From: Isoetes taiwanensis
Taxonomy: Eukaryota; Streptophyta; Lycopodiopsida; Isoetales; Isoetaceae
Assembly: GCA_021234155.1 (NCBI GenBank)
Contig: JAJEKV010000008.1
Location: 7,836,445 to 7,900,444, forward strand
Length of the DNA: 64,000 bases
Direction: 5' to 3'
Positions within the stretch are counted from its first letter, which is position 1; every line of letters begins with the position of its first letter. Below are positions 1 through 45,900 of this stretch, in pieces. Made by a program: the position numbers and the translations under genes. A model generated the notes under the pieces. That model saw nothing but the letters and a program-made list of their open reading frames with translations, was not told the origin of the DNA and made no database searches.

Positions 1-33797
<33,797 letters not shown>

Positions 33798-34858
33798 GCG
33801 ACCCATGGGAACCCACCCCATTAATGCACACTTTGAAGGAAAAGATAGGTTGGTGGATCTTTGTGGATCAAGTATGATATTAAAGGTATTTGTCTATTTT
33901 ATCATTATATTGGCATGGATTGTGGGGACGCTCATATCAATTCTACGGTGTCAGGGATGCTCAAGATGAAGACAAGAGGAGCCTGTATAGAAAGAGAATG
34001 TATAATTGGTCTGCCATAACGTGCCCAAAGCTGGTGCTATTGTCTGAACCACGTGCTTTCTAAAGCAATTGTATTTACAAGGGCAATTATCTTTATGGGT
34101 TTCATTCTAAGTTTCTTTCAGAGCCATCGATCTGCGGGAAATTCCCGATATTGTGCCGGATCGATGGCCACTAACATTTTGAGCCAAAATTAAAAAAAAT
34201 GATTCAATGGTGCAAATTGAACATATGGTTCAAAATATTATTCCCATATTGTACAGAATACTTTTACATCACCATGGTTCCAAAACTCGTGGATTTTTGC
34301 ATCACGTACAAGACAAGCAAGCCGATTATACACAACAGTTCACAATCCAAAATAGGGTCTTTGACACGAATAGCTGCTGCCCAGGCATCCCACATTGTCT
34401 CTGATGTCTCTTCAAGCCCCCAAACACTCAAGCCAAAACAAACAGAAACAAAAGAGGGCTTGGAGGATTCGAACCTCTAGGCCAATTTGGCCTCAGCAGC
34501 AGAACCTAGACTCATTTTTGTCCTTATAAGAAGAAACCTTCCCATGCCTCCAAAGAATCTACATCAACATACGAAGCGACAATCATCTGAAGCTGAAAAA
34601 TAAAGCTAAGCAAGAATCATTCCATGATTGCCCTTAAATCCGGCTCCAATCCGCCCTGAACAGGTTTGAATATCCGTCTCTCATCTGCCCATGCCCATCC
34701 GATGCTATTTGCCACACAGAACTTGCTATTTGCCACGCAGAGCTTGCCATGCGCATGCCACACAGGAACAAAAAATAATGCCCAGAATAGCAACAATCAA
34801 TTAAGCTCCTCTCACATGGCGAAAACTATTGTTTTGAATACAATACGGCAATCATAGC
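33798..34858. other. Region downstream of GCN2, no gene seen
   Basis: Probably holds the GCN2 3' UTR and terminator; no clear single poly(A) signal chosen. At 34451-34500 the minus strand carries AGGTTCGAATCCTC, a tRNA B-box-like motif preceded by GGCCAAATTGGCC, but no full tRNA cloverleaf. Confidence 0.5.
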
Positions 34859-35379
34859 CTTAACCACTACCAAAACACCCAAAACACCCTCCTTTTATAT
34901 TGGGCAAAGTATATCACTCCTTAACCGGCAGGCTTTCAGATCAGCGCATCCCTGGCCGTTGATTGCTGCCCTGTGATAGGGCATAACAGGCAAATGGAAA
35001 CAGGGAAGAAGAGCAGCAGCGTTGCAACTTTGCCCTGGATTCAGCTTCGGGAGGATTTTTTGCCCTGGATTCAGCTTCGGATGCTGATAATCCAGGCTAG
35101 GACTTGATAACCGAGCTCTGGACTCCTGATAACCGATCTTTGGCCCTCCGAAGCTGTGATAACCGAGCTATGGAAGCTCCAATCCTAGGTATGGATGAGG
35201 CAGCTTGCCTGCCCGGTTAAAGGGAATAAACACCCCTGCTCGCCCATTACCTCAGATAAATGGGCTCGCCCCTCCGGGCTCGCCCATTTATCTGAGGTAA
35301 TGGGCTCTCAGGGGTGTTTATCCCCTTCTTAACCACTACCCAAAACACCCTCCTTTTATATTGGGCAAAGTATATCACT
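34859..35379. repeat. Palindrome and short inverted repeats enclosed by ~52-60-bp direct repeats
   Basis: Direct repeats (CTTAACCACTAC...TATATCACT) at 34859-34918 and 35328-35379. Between them, inverted ends CCTTAACCGG-CAGGC (34919) and GCCTGCCCGGTTAAAGG (about 35207-35223), then a near-perfect palindrome with about 51-bp arms (35221-35271 and 35276-35327) and a 4-nt loop. It looks like a foldback or small terminal-repeat element; the class is not clear. Confidence 0.8.
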
Positions 35380-37140
35380 ACTCAAATGATTTGTAATTTC
35401 TTACTGCTCTTTCTTTGACTATTTATTTGTCGGCAAATAAAATAGAGCATCACTTGAAGATATACAATATGCATTTGTAAAGGGAATTTTATTAAAATTA
35501 TGCTCTTTTTACTCCGTTCTTAAATCTAGTAACTTTGCCAAGCGGCGCCGCCACATTCTTCCTCCATCGCTATTTCTTTTGCATACTCTCCGACAGTTCC
35601 TCGGATATTTTGATCCTGGCCGTTAGATGCAGTTCCATTATTAGGCATAATGTGAGACCCCAACCTGTTTATCATGATAAACTGCCAGTAACCATGATAA
35701 ACAAGTTGGTTGTTGTTAGGGGGACTGGTATGAGATCACGACATAATAGAAGCAAGCTTTTGAAGAATCCCTGGATGTCGGACAAAACTCAGAACTACTT
35801 CCGGAGCTCGAACTCCATGGAATCCTCGCCTCTTGGCACTCCGGCGGAACCTCCATAGCACTGGCAGCTTACACTGTCGGACTCCTGTTGTTGCAAAAGA
35901 AACTGCGAACTTTGAGCGTGATCAGAGGCGCCCATATGAAGATGCAGAGAGCGCGGGAGCTGCACTCATTCCGCTTGCATCTTCGTCCCAATTTGGAGAT
36001 GGAGCTTCTCTTTGATCCCGGAAGAAAAAACAGGTTCTAGAATTCGTTCTGTTTGGGGGCAAAATTGGATCATTTTGAACCCATTTCAGTGGGGATTTCT
36101 TCCTGTGTATAAAAATCTGCTTTGTTCCGGCATCATTCTAGATTGAACTTTTTGTTAGAGGGCATTCAGATCTCCTCCGACGCCAATTTTTTCAGTCATG
36201 CCTGCTCTCTTCCATGTCTTTATCCTAAGCTCAATAATGCAAAATCTCCTCGAAACTCTGGGCTCGCCCGTTTATTTGCCATATTAATGGCCTCAAAAGG
36301 AGTTTAACCCCTTCTTCCTATGCTTTATGCTTCTAAGCTTGCCTTTTCTCGCTGAATTTAGGTCCGGTTCATTAGCATTAGCAGATAAACATGGGATAGA
36401 ACTGATGAATAGAACAGAACGGATAAACATAGAAATAAATAGATAGCGATGGCCTTTATAACCACTGGTTCAGCATAAATCCTAGGTTTTTCCAACCTCC
36501 GGCAGAGAAAAAATTATGGTTGCTTCAAATCCGTGGTTGCTTTAGAGCCTTAGGGTGATTTTCTACTACAGGCACATTTTAGGACTGTAATAGGGCAGAT
36601 TCTAGAATGTTCTATAATTAGACGTTAAAATGGAAATATTCCAATGGTTTTGGATTATAGAACCTGGCGTACGAGCTTCTAGAAGCTCGCGGCAGGTTAT
36701 AGAAGGCTCTAGTTTTCTCTTCGGCTTCCCATAAAGAGGGGAACGACCCGTTTTAAAATTGCCCGAATCAAAATTGTAGTTTTAGGCGCTGATGCATGTA
36801 AAATTTTCTTGATGCGTTAGTATCAGGTCGCGACTATCTAAGAAGGTAAAGAAGATGAACTGTGCTTTTCTCGGTGTAGATGTGTTTACGATTTAGTATT
36901 TTGAGACTATAATTTGATTTAATCCAGAGCTTTACAGTCCTCTAGAGTCATCGATCTCTGCAATCATCAATTTTAGAGGTCTGGAATGATCTAAAGGGTG
37001 CTATAAAAAGGAAGAGCGAGTATCAGTCGAGCCTTTGTTGCGGGTTGAAGGAAGAGCAAGCATCAGTCTTGCCCATCGGTTTGTCAGATATAATAGAAGA
37101 AACCGAAAGGCACAGAGAAAACTAGCAGTTTTCCTGGCGT
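35380..37140. other. Intergenic region with weak coding-like and promoter-like traces
   Basis: Plus-strand frames at 35535-35858 and 35833-36015 have gene-like amino-acid use (for example RSKLLKNPWMSDKTQNYF, ERDQRRPYEDAESAGAAL) but no motif I recognise. TTCTAGAATGTTCTATAA at about 36601-36618 and the palindrome AGCTTCTAGAAGCT at about 36678 resemble heat-shock elements. A CTATAAAAAGG box lies near 37010. Confidence 0.4.
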
Positions 37141-37148
37141 GTTGTTTC

Positions 37149-37590
37149 TATGGCAACCGCCAGTTGGTTTAAGTACTTAGTGGAAGCTGCTGTAGAAGGT
37201 ACCGTCTACCTGAGCCTGATATGCTGTGAAGTAGTTTTCCATTCTATACTGCAAATGCATCTGCAATAGCAGCTTACAATCGGCCACCAAGATAATAATG
37301 TCCTATTGTTTTGCCTTTTGCATGAGTTTCTTTAGAATCGTCTTAAATCGCATTTAATGAGGGGCTAATTTGCAATCGATCCCCAAGGATCTGCTCCAGA
37401 GAGTTTTGATGTTTTTCTCGATGAAATTGATCAGAGCACTATGGCAACTCGATGTGTTCCAAGACCAACCTACTTAGATTGTGGCAGACATGCAAGCCAG
37501 TTATTACGCTTTCAATCATGGTAGATACTGATTATTTTAACCCATTGCGGAATATGATCTAAATGAGTTTGACAGAAGTATTGTTCCTGA
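37149..37590 (+). other. Unrecognised exon-like coding traces
   Basis: An ATG at 37149 (MATASWFKYLVEAAVEG) opens a 39-codon frame 140 bases after a TATA-like box. Separate plus-strand frames at 37370-37529 (FAIDPQGSAPESFDVFLDE) and 37540-37592 (IAEYDLNEFDRSIVPDE, followed by GTAAGT) read like exons. Frames do not join without stops, so this is a remnant or a gene I cannot splice. Function unknown. Confidence 0.35.
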
Positions 37591-38458
37591 TGAAGGTAAG
37601 TATGCCATTTACAGTCCAATTTTTTGCTCTTCATTTATTGGTTTGATTTTTCTGCTCTTCAATCGCTTTCATGTTCTATATGCATCTAGCTGTTTTACAA
37701 CCTGTAGATTGTTGTTCATTTGAACGCCCCTCATTCCGGTAGATATCTGCCCCCATGATTTTCAAACCGTGAAGGTGATTCTGTAGCATGGTCGGTTTTC
37801 TTAGAGGTTCATGCTGGTGGAGGAATTTCGTCAGAAAAACAATGATAAAATAGGGGATTTGTGCTATAAGAGGCAGCTTTGAAAAACAGGGGCGCACAGT
37901 ATATCTTGAAATCCATTGAATTATTGTCCCAATCTCATGCAGAATTTAGGCTACTATTAGTGTCGAACAACTCCCTACCTATTCGGTCACTCTGATAAAC
38001 GAAAGCTCCATTCTTCAAATATGGCTTCAATTTGAGAAAGCATCTGATAAGAAGCTTCAAAACTGCATCTGCATCATTATTAAGGTCTTGCATCATTATT
38101 AAGGTCTGGTGCATTGGAGAACAAAGGTCGGATGCATTGTTTAGATACATTGTTTAACTGCCTATTCAACTCAGTCCAACCCATAACTTTGTCAAACATG
38201 AGCTAAAAATATAGTTACATTCACAAGCTGCATATTACTCAATAGTCCATAGCTTTAACGTAAATGATTGTATAAAACTAAGATCTTATTGTGCTTTGCA
38301 GGTCATCTCAAATAAGGACCAAATGAAATAAGGAAATCTTCTAATTTTGTCTGCTATTTCGGTGGATCATGCAAAGATAAGGAACCACCTATGCAATATT
38401 GGCATATGTGGAAACAATTATCAATCATATATCTGTTATATATATACAATTATATAAG

Positions 38459-38660
38459 CTGCCCCCTTATACATAGACGCCGAGGTGTCGCCGTCTGGAC
38501 GGTCCAGATTTGAGATTTGACGGTCCTGGAGGAGCCACCTCAATTCATCCCAAGCACCCCCTTATAATAGTGTGGTGTCGTCATCTTGACCACTCTTTAA
38601 GATTGACGGCCCAGATGAAGCCACGTCAATCCAGCCCAACAGCCCCCTTAATTGGGGCTT
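38459..38660. repeat. Two diverged ~100-bp repeats with GACGGYCCAGAT motif
   Basis: Each starts with cccccttata and contains gtcgtc/gtcgcc, ttgacggtcc or ttgacggccc and agccacctcaat/agccacgtcaat. The motif is similar in style to the TACGGCCCAGATGGC subrepeats at 42.4-54 kb. Confidence 0.6.
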
Positions 38661-39292
38661 TTGATCTAGACCGTTGAATGTGCTGGAGCAATGGCCTAGA
38701 TTTAGCCGCATATATTAAATGCAATTAATATATTTAATGCAATTAATCCCATGTGATGAGGTGGTCCCGAAGTTAATAACATGTGACGACTTTCGAGGCC
38801 GACAATTAATATCTACATGTTTGGGTTTTAAATTATCTAATTAAAATCTACACTTTCAATCTTTCGCCTCATCTGGGCTATAGAAGCGAGGCAAAATTCC
38901 TGCGACTCCTCTTCTATCTGACTCTTCTATCTGAAGGGGTGGATAAAGAAAATAAAGAATAGCGGCCGCGAATCAAATTTGCTGCTCTGATATACTTTGA
39001 GGATCCGCTCATTTTTCATGGATCATTTTCTCAGAAGCCAAATAGTGATCGGCATACATCTCTCTCTGATCCATTTACGTAGTTGTTATTGTGGATAATC
39101 TTCCTTTTTAGCAATCAATGTGGTAGTGTGCCAAACGGGCCGGTTTTTGGCAAAATATCATCGATTCCGCAATTTTGTAGTCGCAGGTACTCGTCATTCT
39201 AGATCTTATGCACATTTGGGCTTGATTCTCTTTGGAACTGCTCTGCATGTCATGATTGGTCGGATCTGCGGGAGGTATTGGGTAGCCTCTTG

Positions 39293-40765
39293 TGCAAGCT
39301 GATGATTTTTGGCTGCTTCACCACAAGGGTCTTTTAGATTTTGAGTCGAAGAAGCAGCTTGTGTTGGCAATGTTACCAGAACTGCAAGATGATCATGATG
39401 GTCGCCAAGAGCTTATGATTCAGAGATCACAGCTGCTCACAGATTCCTTTGAACAGCTTGCATATGCAGATTGTGATATGCTGCAGGGTGGGCTTTGTGT
39501 TGAATTTACAACAGAAGAAAGAATGCACTTTTTATTGCATGCCCAGACGACCGCCGGATGTTTTTTCCAAACCCTGGTAAGCATCTTTACTTAGTAAATT
39601 AATGGAAAAGAAATGACAGCCATAACCATGAATTGAGCAATAATATATTCTTCAATTGTGTGTCTCTGTTATTTGATAGTCTGCTATTAAAATTCCGAGG
39701 AACAAGGGCTAGAATACTGTTTTTGGCAAACTAGAAATAAATGGAAGATCTAGAGTAGGCAAAATGGGCAACTTCAGCGTCTTTAGTGTGAATTACTGCT
39801 GACATTTGCACATATATTTGTTCCAGGATCTGGTGTAAATCCTGGCCATCTTACATACTTCAAGTTTTGTGGACGGTTAGTTGCACTGGCACTGGCTTAA
39901 ATGCATAAAGTGCACATTGATGTCCATTTTCTACTGCCTTCTTTAAACAGCTTGCTGGCGTTCATGTGACTTGGGAAGATTCAAAAGATGGATCCAGGAG
40001 ATATCGATTCAGATGCATTGTGCCTTACCTTTGTTTGTGGGGTTGAATATTTAGGATCTCACAAAATTATTGAGCTTTGTCCTGGTGGGAAAGATATTTC
40101 TGTCAATAGTAGTAACCGGAAAGGATTTGTGGAATTATTGGTTAACCAGCGTCTAGTGACATCAGTCACAGAACAAATAAGTTCCTTCAAACAGGGCTTT
40201 TCTGACTTGCTCATTAATTTGGAATAGAGCAGTTTCTTGGAGGCTTGGACCTTGAAGATCTCGACCTGATTTTGTACGGTAAGGAGCATGAAATTTCTGT
40301 AGATGATTGGAAACGGCACACAGAATATCATGAGTACACTAGCATGGACGACCATATCCAACGGTTCTGGAAGGCGAGTACCCCAGACATGCCATTCCAG
40401 TCGCTAAATTATAAAAAAATTTGTAGTGATACTTGTGTTGATCGTTTTGATTTATTATAATGCTTTTTAGTTACTAACCTCTCTGCCCTATACTTTTGCA
40501 GGTAGTAGAAGAAATGTCTATTGAACGGCGCAGAAGACTTTTGTATTTTGCTACTTCAGTTGCGCACTTACCTGCAGAAGGTTTTGCAGGCCTTCAGTCC
40601 AAATTTCATATCCACAGGGGCTATGGTGAATCTCGTTGTCTACCAACTGCACATACATGCTTTTCTCGATTGATTTTGCCAACATATCCCAGCTTCAGTG
40701 TAATGCATGAATGCTTACATGCTATTACTGAAGCCCACGTAGTTGAAGGGTTTGGCTTTGCCTAG
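39293..40765 (+). pseudogene. UPL5-like HECT E3 ubiquitin ligase, decayed C-terminal copy
   Basis: Plus-strand pieces follow the order of a UPL5-type HECT protein. 39293-39546: DFWLLHHKGLLDFESKKQL, then LCVEFTTEE. CPDDRRMFFPNP is at about 39540-39575 but one phase off; next comes an intron-like gap with GTAAGC donor, then 39830-39900 HLTYFKFCGRLVALALA followed by a stop. 39988-40227: IIELCPGGKDISVNSSN and a premature TAG. After a phase change, LDLEDLDLILYGKE; after another intron, 40499-40765 with the catalytic cysteine in LPTAHTCFSRL. Retained intron remnants show it is not a processed copy. The N-terminal region and part of the HECT N-lobe are missing or unrecognised, so it is very probably non-functional. 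HECT ligases pass ubiquitin through that cysteine. Confidence 0.85.
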
Positions 40766-41513
40766 TCAGAAAGCAAATACTGCCTTCAAGCATCTTTTAG
40801 AAATCAATGTACATGCTGCTTTATCGGATTACACTTTTGTATCATCTAGGCTAAGACTGAAAGTCAATTTTGTAAAGATTTGATTGAAGAGGTGTTTTGT
40901 GAGGATACATGTGAATAATGATAGTACCTACAATGAGTACTCTTATTTTTAAATTGCAGCAGACGTCCTTTTCTACTAACATATTAGCATCTGCAAATAC
41001 ACAATGTGATCTTTCGTGTCATCTTTTTCAGTCGAGCCACTGCATATATCCGCATATTTATCTTGCAGCACCATAAGTCCTTTTGGTTAAAAGCTCTTGG
41101 AGCACATGTCCTTTTTTACTAGCATCTGCAAATAGGCAAACTACACAATGTGTCTTCTCTTTTAAAGGAGAATTATTTTGGGAGCTGTATTAGCATCTCA
41201 AAATCCTTAACTCAGCACGCATAAAAGTGTGGAGTTATGATTCCTTAAGCAAGTTCATCTTTCTCTTGGAAATAAGTTAGCGTCTGTGAATTGGCGAATA
41301 ACTCAATATGCATTGACACTTTGCTTAAAAGCCCATTATTTTTTCTGCTTATAAAACTTCATTTTTTCGCCAGACAATCATAGGGATTGTGAAGTTAGAC
41401 TGCAACTCAACATGTGTAGATGGGTTGTAAAAGACACTAAAAACAATGTTCTTACCACACATAGTGCCGGCAGAGGTGATGTTTTATGTCTTCTATTTTT
41501 CTGCAGGATTTAT
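40766..41513. other. Spacer with no gene seen
   Basis: AT-rich. An imperfect duplication is visible: agcacatgtccttttttactagcatctgcaaata (about 41100) echoes agacgtccttttctactaacatattagcatctgcaaata (about 40960). Confidence 0.45.
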
Positions 41514-42140
41514 CATTGACTTTGATCTCACTGTCCTTTTCGTTGGAAGCAAGGGCTATGGCAATTTTTTGGTGTATGGTTATTGTGGTCTGTTGAGCTA
41601 TGAACAGTCTGTTGTTCCTCTCCATTTGGAAGTTGTTCACAAAAAGAAGTGCACGTCGAACATGAAGGGATATCTTCAAAGCTTCGTGCACAGAAGTTTT
41701 ATAAGGTATGCCACAGAATTTAAGATTTTTTTGATTTGGCCATTAAGTGCAATAATGGTTTCTTTGCTGCGAGATTCTTTGGTCTTAGAAGAATGCAACA
41801 AGAGGGGAAATAATGAGTTGTTCGAACTAAACTCAACCCCAGCCACATGGTACGATTTTGACAACAACTGGGATGCAGGCAAGGTGAGCTTAGCTCTTTT
41901 TCCTTAAGTAGTGTTTGCAATTTGAAAATGAGCATTGTTCATGACTTGCAGATTATGGAGATTAATCAAAGGAGAAGGGAAGATCATTTGCTTGATGTAC
42001 TTTGCTTTCATATGACATTGCAATGGATAATTTACCAGATGACAAGTTATTTTTACGAGGCATGATGGTTCATGGTTTTGAAGCAAAGAAAGGCATGCTC
42101 TGCGTGCTGCCTTGGTCGTTTCGAGAAGGATTGCTATCAG
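41514..42140 (+). CDS. Unrecognised coding-like exons
   Basis: A good acceptor (TTTTTCTGCAG) precedes an open frame of about 128 codons ending before GTGAGC at 41884. It includes DLTVLFVGSKGYGNFLVYG, EVVHKKKCTSNMKGY and NSTPATWYDFDNNWDAGK. A further acceptor (TTGCAG) precedes 41952, reading IMEINQRRREDHLLDV. I recognise no family. It may be an exon pair of a gene whose other parts are lost to the repeats starting at 42272, or chance. No start codon is chosen. Confidence 0.35.
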
Positions 42141-42276
42141 CAGCATTTGCTATCAGCAGCTATATGGGAATCTAGATGGAATCTTGAAGAAGCTAGGAGA
42201 ATCTTAATAAAATCTAGGGAATCTATACATTTTTGTTTCATCCCATTTTATTTTATCCCGTTGATAGTACAAAAAC

Positions 42277-42281
42277 TTGTA

Positions 42282-42315
<34 letters not shown>

Positions 42316-42350
42316 CTCTATATCTACTCTATATTATATATATATATTAT
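42277..42350. repeat. (CTAT)n and (AT)n microsatellite
   Basis: About ten CTAT units followed by a TA-rich stretch at the left edge of the tandem array. The other unit junctions are likewise AT microsatellites. Confidence 0.9.
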
Positions 42351-42754
42351 ATGTTCTTATGTTTGTCGCGCTTATCCGACCGTCCGTTCGAGATCCGACG
42401 GCTCACGTGGGTTTGGGACGTATCCTACGGCCCAGATGGCCTGGGAGTTTACATATAATATGTGTACCGCGGTCCTACGGTCCAGATTGATCTGATCCTG
42501 ACCGTCGGTCCGAGATCCGACGGCTCACGTGGCTTGGGGACACATCCTACGGTCCACGTGGCTTTGGGAATTATATGTAATAGATCCTACGGCTCATATT
42601 GTCTATCTTCTATTATAATAAAAAGATAGCGTCCGTGCGTGAGTATTTCACACCCCATCGACGGATAAGGAGGCGCCACGTGGCTTGATCCGGGCCTTCC
42701 GTGGGCCTTGGCCTCTCAAAAGCTCCCAAGTTTGGTGGACAAAATTTTTTTGGT

Positions 42755-42822
42755 TTACCACGGACTTGAACCCTGGACATTGCCCCCCAAACCCCCCACC
42801 CTTACCACTAGACCAACCAGTC
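42755..42822 (-). other. tRNA-like A box / B box (copy 1)
   Basis: Minus strand: TGGTCTAGTGGT (42815-42804) and GGTTCAAGTCC (42772-42762), matching RNA polymerase III internal promoter boxes with tRNA-like spacing. Between them are G-runs that cannot form an anticodon stem, so it is tRNA-derived and not a tRNA. Confidence 0.6.
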
Positions 42823-42955
42823 TTTTCTTGAAAGAATAGGAAGTCCATAGTTAGTTAAGGCTGGGGCAATGGAAATTCCTTTGGTTAATTAAAAGCCTTG
42901 ATGATCCTACAACCTTCTAGAATGTTCTAGAATGAAGCTAGAGAGAGAAGAGGGA
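42799..42955. repeat. Duplicated ~156-bp segment (copy 1), paired with 44026-44182
   Basis: From ccacccttaccactagacc through the HSE-like TTCTAGAATGTTCTAGAA to the start of the GA tract, nearly identical to 44026-44182. The period is about 1228 bp, so a whole block including its GA tract has been tandemly duplicated. Confidence 0.9.
42915..42932. promoter_or_regulatory. Perfect four-site heat-shock-element match (duplicated at 44144-44161)
   Basis: TTCTAGAATGTTCTAGAA is TTC-nn-GAA-nn-TTC-nn-GAA, the canonical arrangement of alternating HSF half-sites. It precedes the GA tract in both copies of the duplication. Function not shown. Confidence 0.55.
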
Positions 42956-45900
42956 AGGGGGAGAAGAGAGAGGAGAGAGAGAGGAGAGAGAAGAGAGAGG
43001 AGGAAGAAGAGGGAGAGAGAGAGGAATAGAAAAGACAGAGAAAGATAGAGAGAGAGGGGAGAAATAGAGAGAGAGGAGAGAGATAGGAGAGAGAGAAGGA
43101 AAAAGGGGAGAGGAGAGAGGAGAGAGGAGAGAGAGAGAAGAGGGGAGGGAGGAGAGAGAGAGGAAAGGAGAGAGGAGAGAGAAGAGAGAGGGAAGAGAGA
43201 GGGAGAGAGAGAGAGAGGGAAAGAAGAGAGAGGAGAGAGAAGAGAGAGGGAAGAGAGAGGGAAAGAGAGAGAGGGAAAAAAAGAGAGAGGAGAGAGAAGA
43301 GAGATGAGGGAGAGAGGAGAGAGAAGAGGGAAAGGGAGAGGGAAGAGAGAGGAGAGAGAGAGAGAAAGATAGAGAGAGAGAGAGGAGAAAGGGGAGAGAG
43401 AGAGGAGAGAGGGAAGAGAGTTAAAAGAGAGGATAGAGAGAGGAGAGAGGAGAGGAGAGAGAGAGAAGAGAGGGAGGGAGGAGAGAGGGGAGAGAGCAGA
43501 GAGGAGAGAGAAGAGAGAGGGAGAGGGAAAGAAGAGAGAGGAGAGAGAAGAGAGATGAGAGAGACAGAAAAGAGGAGAGAGAGAAGAGAGAGAAAGATAG
43601 AGAGAGAGGAGAGAGATAGGAGAGAGAGAAGGAAAAAGGAGAGAGAGGGGGGGGAGGAGAGAGAGGAGAGAGAAGAGAGAGGGAGAGGGAAAGAAGAGAG
43701 AGGAGAGAGAAGAGAGATGAGGAGACAGAAAAGAGGAGAGAGAGAAGAGAGAGAAAGATGGAGAGAGGGGAGAAATAGAGAGATTGGAGAGAGATAGAGA
43801 GAGGGGAAAGAAGAGAGAGGAGAGAGAAGAGAGAGGGAAGAGAGAGGGGAGAGAGAGAGGGAAAAAAAAGAGAGAGGAGAGAGAAGAGAGATGAGGGAGA
43901 GAGGAGAGAGAAGAGGAAAAGGGAGAGGGAAGAGAGAGGAGAGAGAGAGAGAAAGGGAGAGAGAGAGGGGAGAGAGGGAAGAGAGATAGAAGAGAGGATA
44001 GAGAGAGGAGAGAGGAGAGAGGATCCACCCTTACCACTAGACCAACCAGTCTTTTCTTGAAAGAATAGGAAGTCCATAGTTAGTTAAGGCTGGGGCAATG
44101 GAAATTCCTTTGGTTAATTAAAAGCCTTGATGATCCTACAACCTTCTAGAATGTTCTAGAATGAAGCTAGAGAGAGAAGAGGGAAGGGGGAGAAGAGAGA
44201 GGAGAGAGAGAGGAGAGAGAAGAGAGAGGAGGAAGAAGAGGGAGAGAGAGACGAATAGAAAAGACAGAGAAAGATAGAGAGAGAGGGGAGAAATAGAGAG
44301 AGAGGAGAGAGATAGGAGAGAGAGAAGGAAAAAAGGGGGAGAGGAGAGAGGAGAGAGGAGAGAGAGAGAAGAGAGGGGAGGGAGGAGAGAGAGAGGAAAG
44401 GAGAGAGGAGAGAGAAGAGAGAGGGAAGAGAGAGGGAGAGAGAGAGAGAGGGAGAAAGAAGAGAGAGGAGAGAGAAGAGAGAGGGAAGAGAGAGGGAAAG
44501 AGAGAGAGGGAAAAAAGAGAGAGGAGGGAGAAGAGAGATGAGAAGAGAGGAGGAGAGAGAAGAGGGAAAGGGAGAGGGAAGAGAGAGGAGAGAGAGAGAG
44601 AAAGATAGAGAGAGAGAGAGGAGAAAGGGGAGAGAGAGAGGAGAGAGGGAAGAGAGTTAGAAGAGAGGATAGAGAGAGGAGAGAGGAGAGGAGAGAGAGA
44701 GAAGAGAGGGGAGGGAGGAGAGAGGGAGAGAGCAGAGAGGAGAGAGAAGAGAGAGGGAGAGGGGAAAAGAAGAGAGAGGAGAGAGAAGAGAGATGAGAGA
44801 GACAGAAAAGAGGAGAGAGAGAAGAGAGAGAAAGATAGAGAGAGAGGAGAGAGATAGGAGAGAGAGAAGGAAAAAGGGGAGAGAGAGAGGGGGGGAGGAG
44901 AGAGAGAGGAGAGAGAAGAGAGAGGGAGAGGGGAAAGAAGAGAGAGGAGAGAGAAGAGAGATGAGGAGACAGAAAAAAAGAGGAGAGAGAGAAGAGAGAG
45001 AAAGATGGAGAGAGGGGAGAAATAGAGAGATTGGAGAGAGATAGAGAGAGGGGAAAGAAGAGAGAGGAGAGAGAAGAGAGAGGGAAGAGAGAGGGGAGAG
45101 AGAGAGAAAAAAAAGAGAGAGGAGAGAGAAGAGAGATGAGGGAGAGATGAGAGAGAAGAGGGAAAGGGGAGAGGGAAGAAAGAGGAGAGAGAGAGAGAAA
45201 GGGAGAGAGAGAGAGGAGAGAGGGAAGAGAGATAGAAGAGAGGATAGAGAGAGGAGAGAGGAGAGAGGAGAGGAGAGAGAGAGAAGAGAGGGGAGGGAGG
45301 GAAAAGAGGAGAGAGAGAAGAGAGAGAAAGATAGAGAGAGAGGAGGTAGATAGGAGAGAGAGAGAAGAGAGGGGAGGGAGGAGAGAGAGAGGAGAGAGAA
45401 GAGAGAGGGAGAGGGAAAGAAGAGAAAGGAGAGAGAAGAGAGATGAGAGAGACAGAAAAGAGGAGAGAGAGAAGAGAGAGAAAGATGGAGAGAGAGGGGA
45501 GAAATAGAGAGAGAGGAGAGAGATAGGAGAGAGAGAAGGAAAAAGGGGAGAGAGGGAGGAGAGAGGAGAGGGGAAAGAAGAGAGAGGAGAGAGATGAGAG
45601 AGAAGAGAGAGAGGAGAGAGGGAGAAAAGATAGAGAGAGGGGAGAAATAGAGAGGGAGGGGGGAGAAATAGAGAGAGAGGAGAGAGAGGAAAAAAGGGGG
45701 GAGAGAGAGAGAGAGGAGAGAGAGAAGAGAGGGAAGAGAGACATAAAAGAGGAGAGAGAGGAGAGGGAGAGAGGAGAGAGGAGAGAGTAAAGAGAAGAGA
45801 AAAAGGAGAGAGAAAGGAGAGAGGGAAGAGAGAGGAGGGAGAAGATAGAGAAGAGAGAGGAATGAGAGAGGGGAGAAATAGAGAGAGAGGAGAGAGATAG

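Noticed and set aside
34451-34500. tRNA-Leu/Ser-like gene on the minus strand
   Set aside because: Only the T-arm-like AGGTTCGAATCCT is present; the 5' half does not fold and no matching acceptor stem is found.
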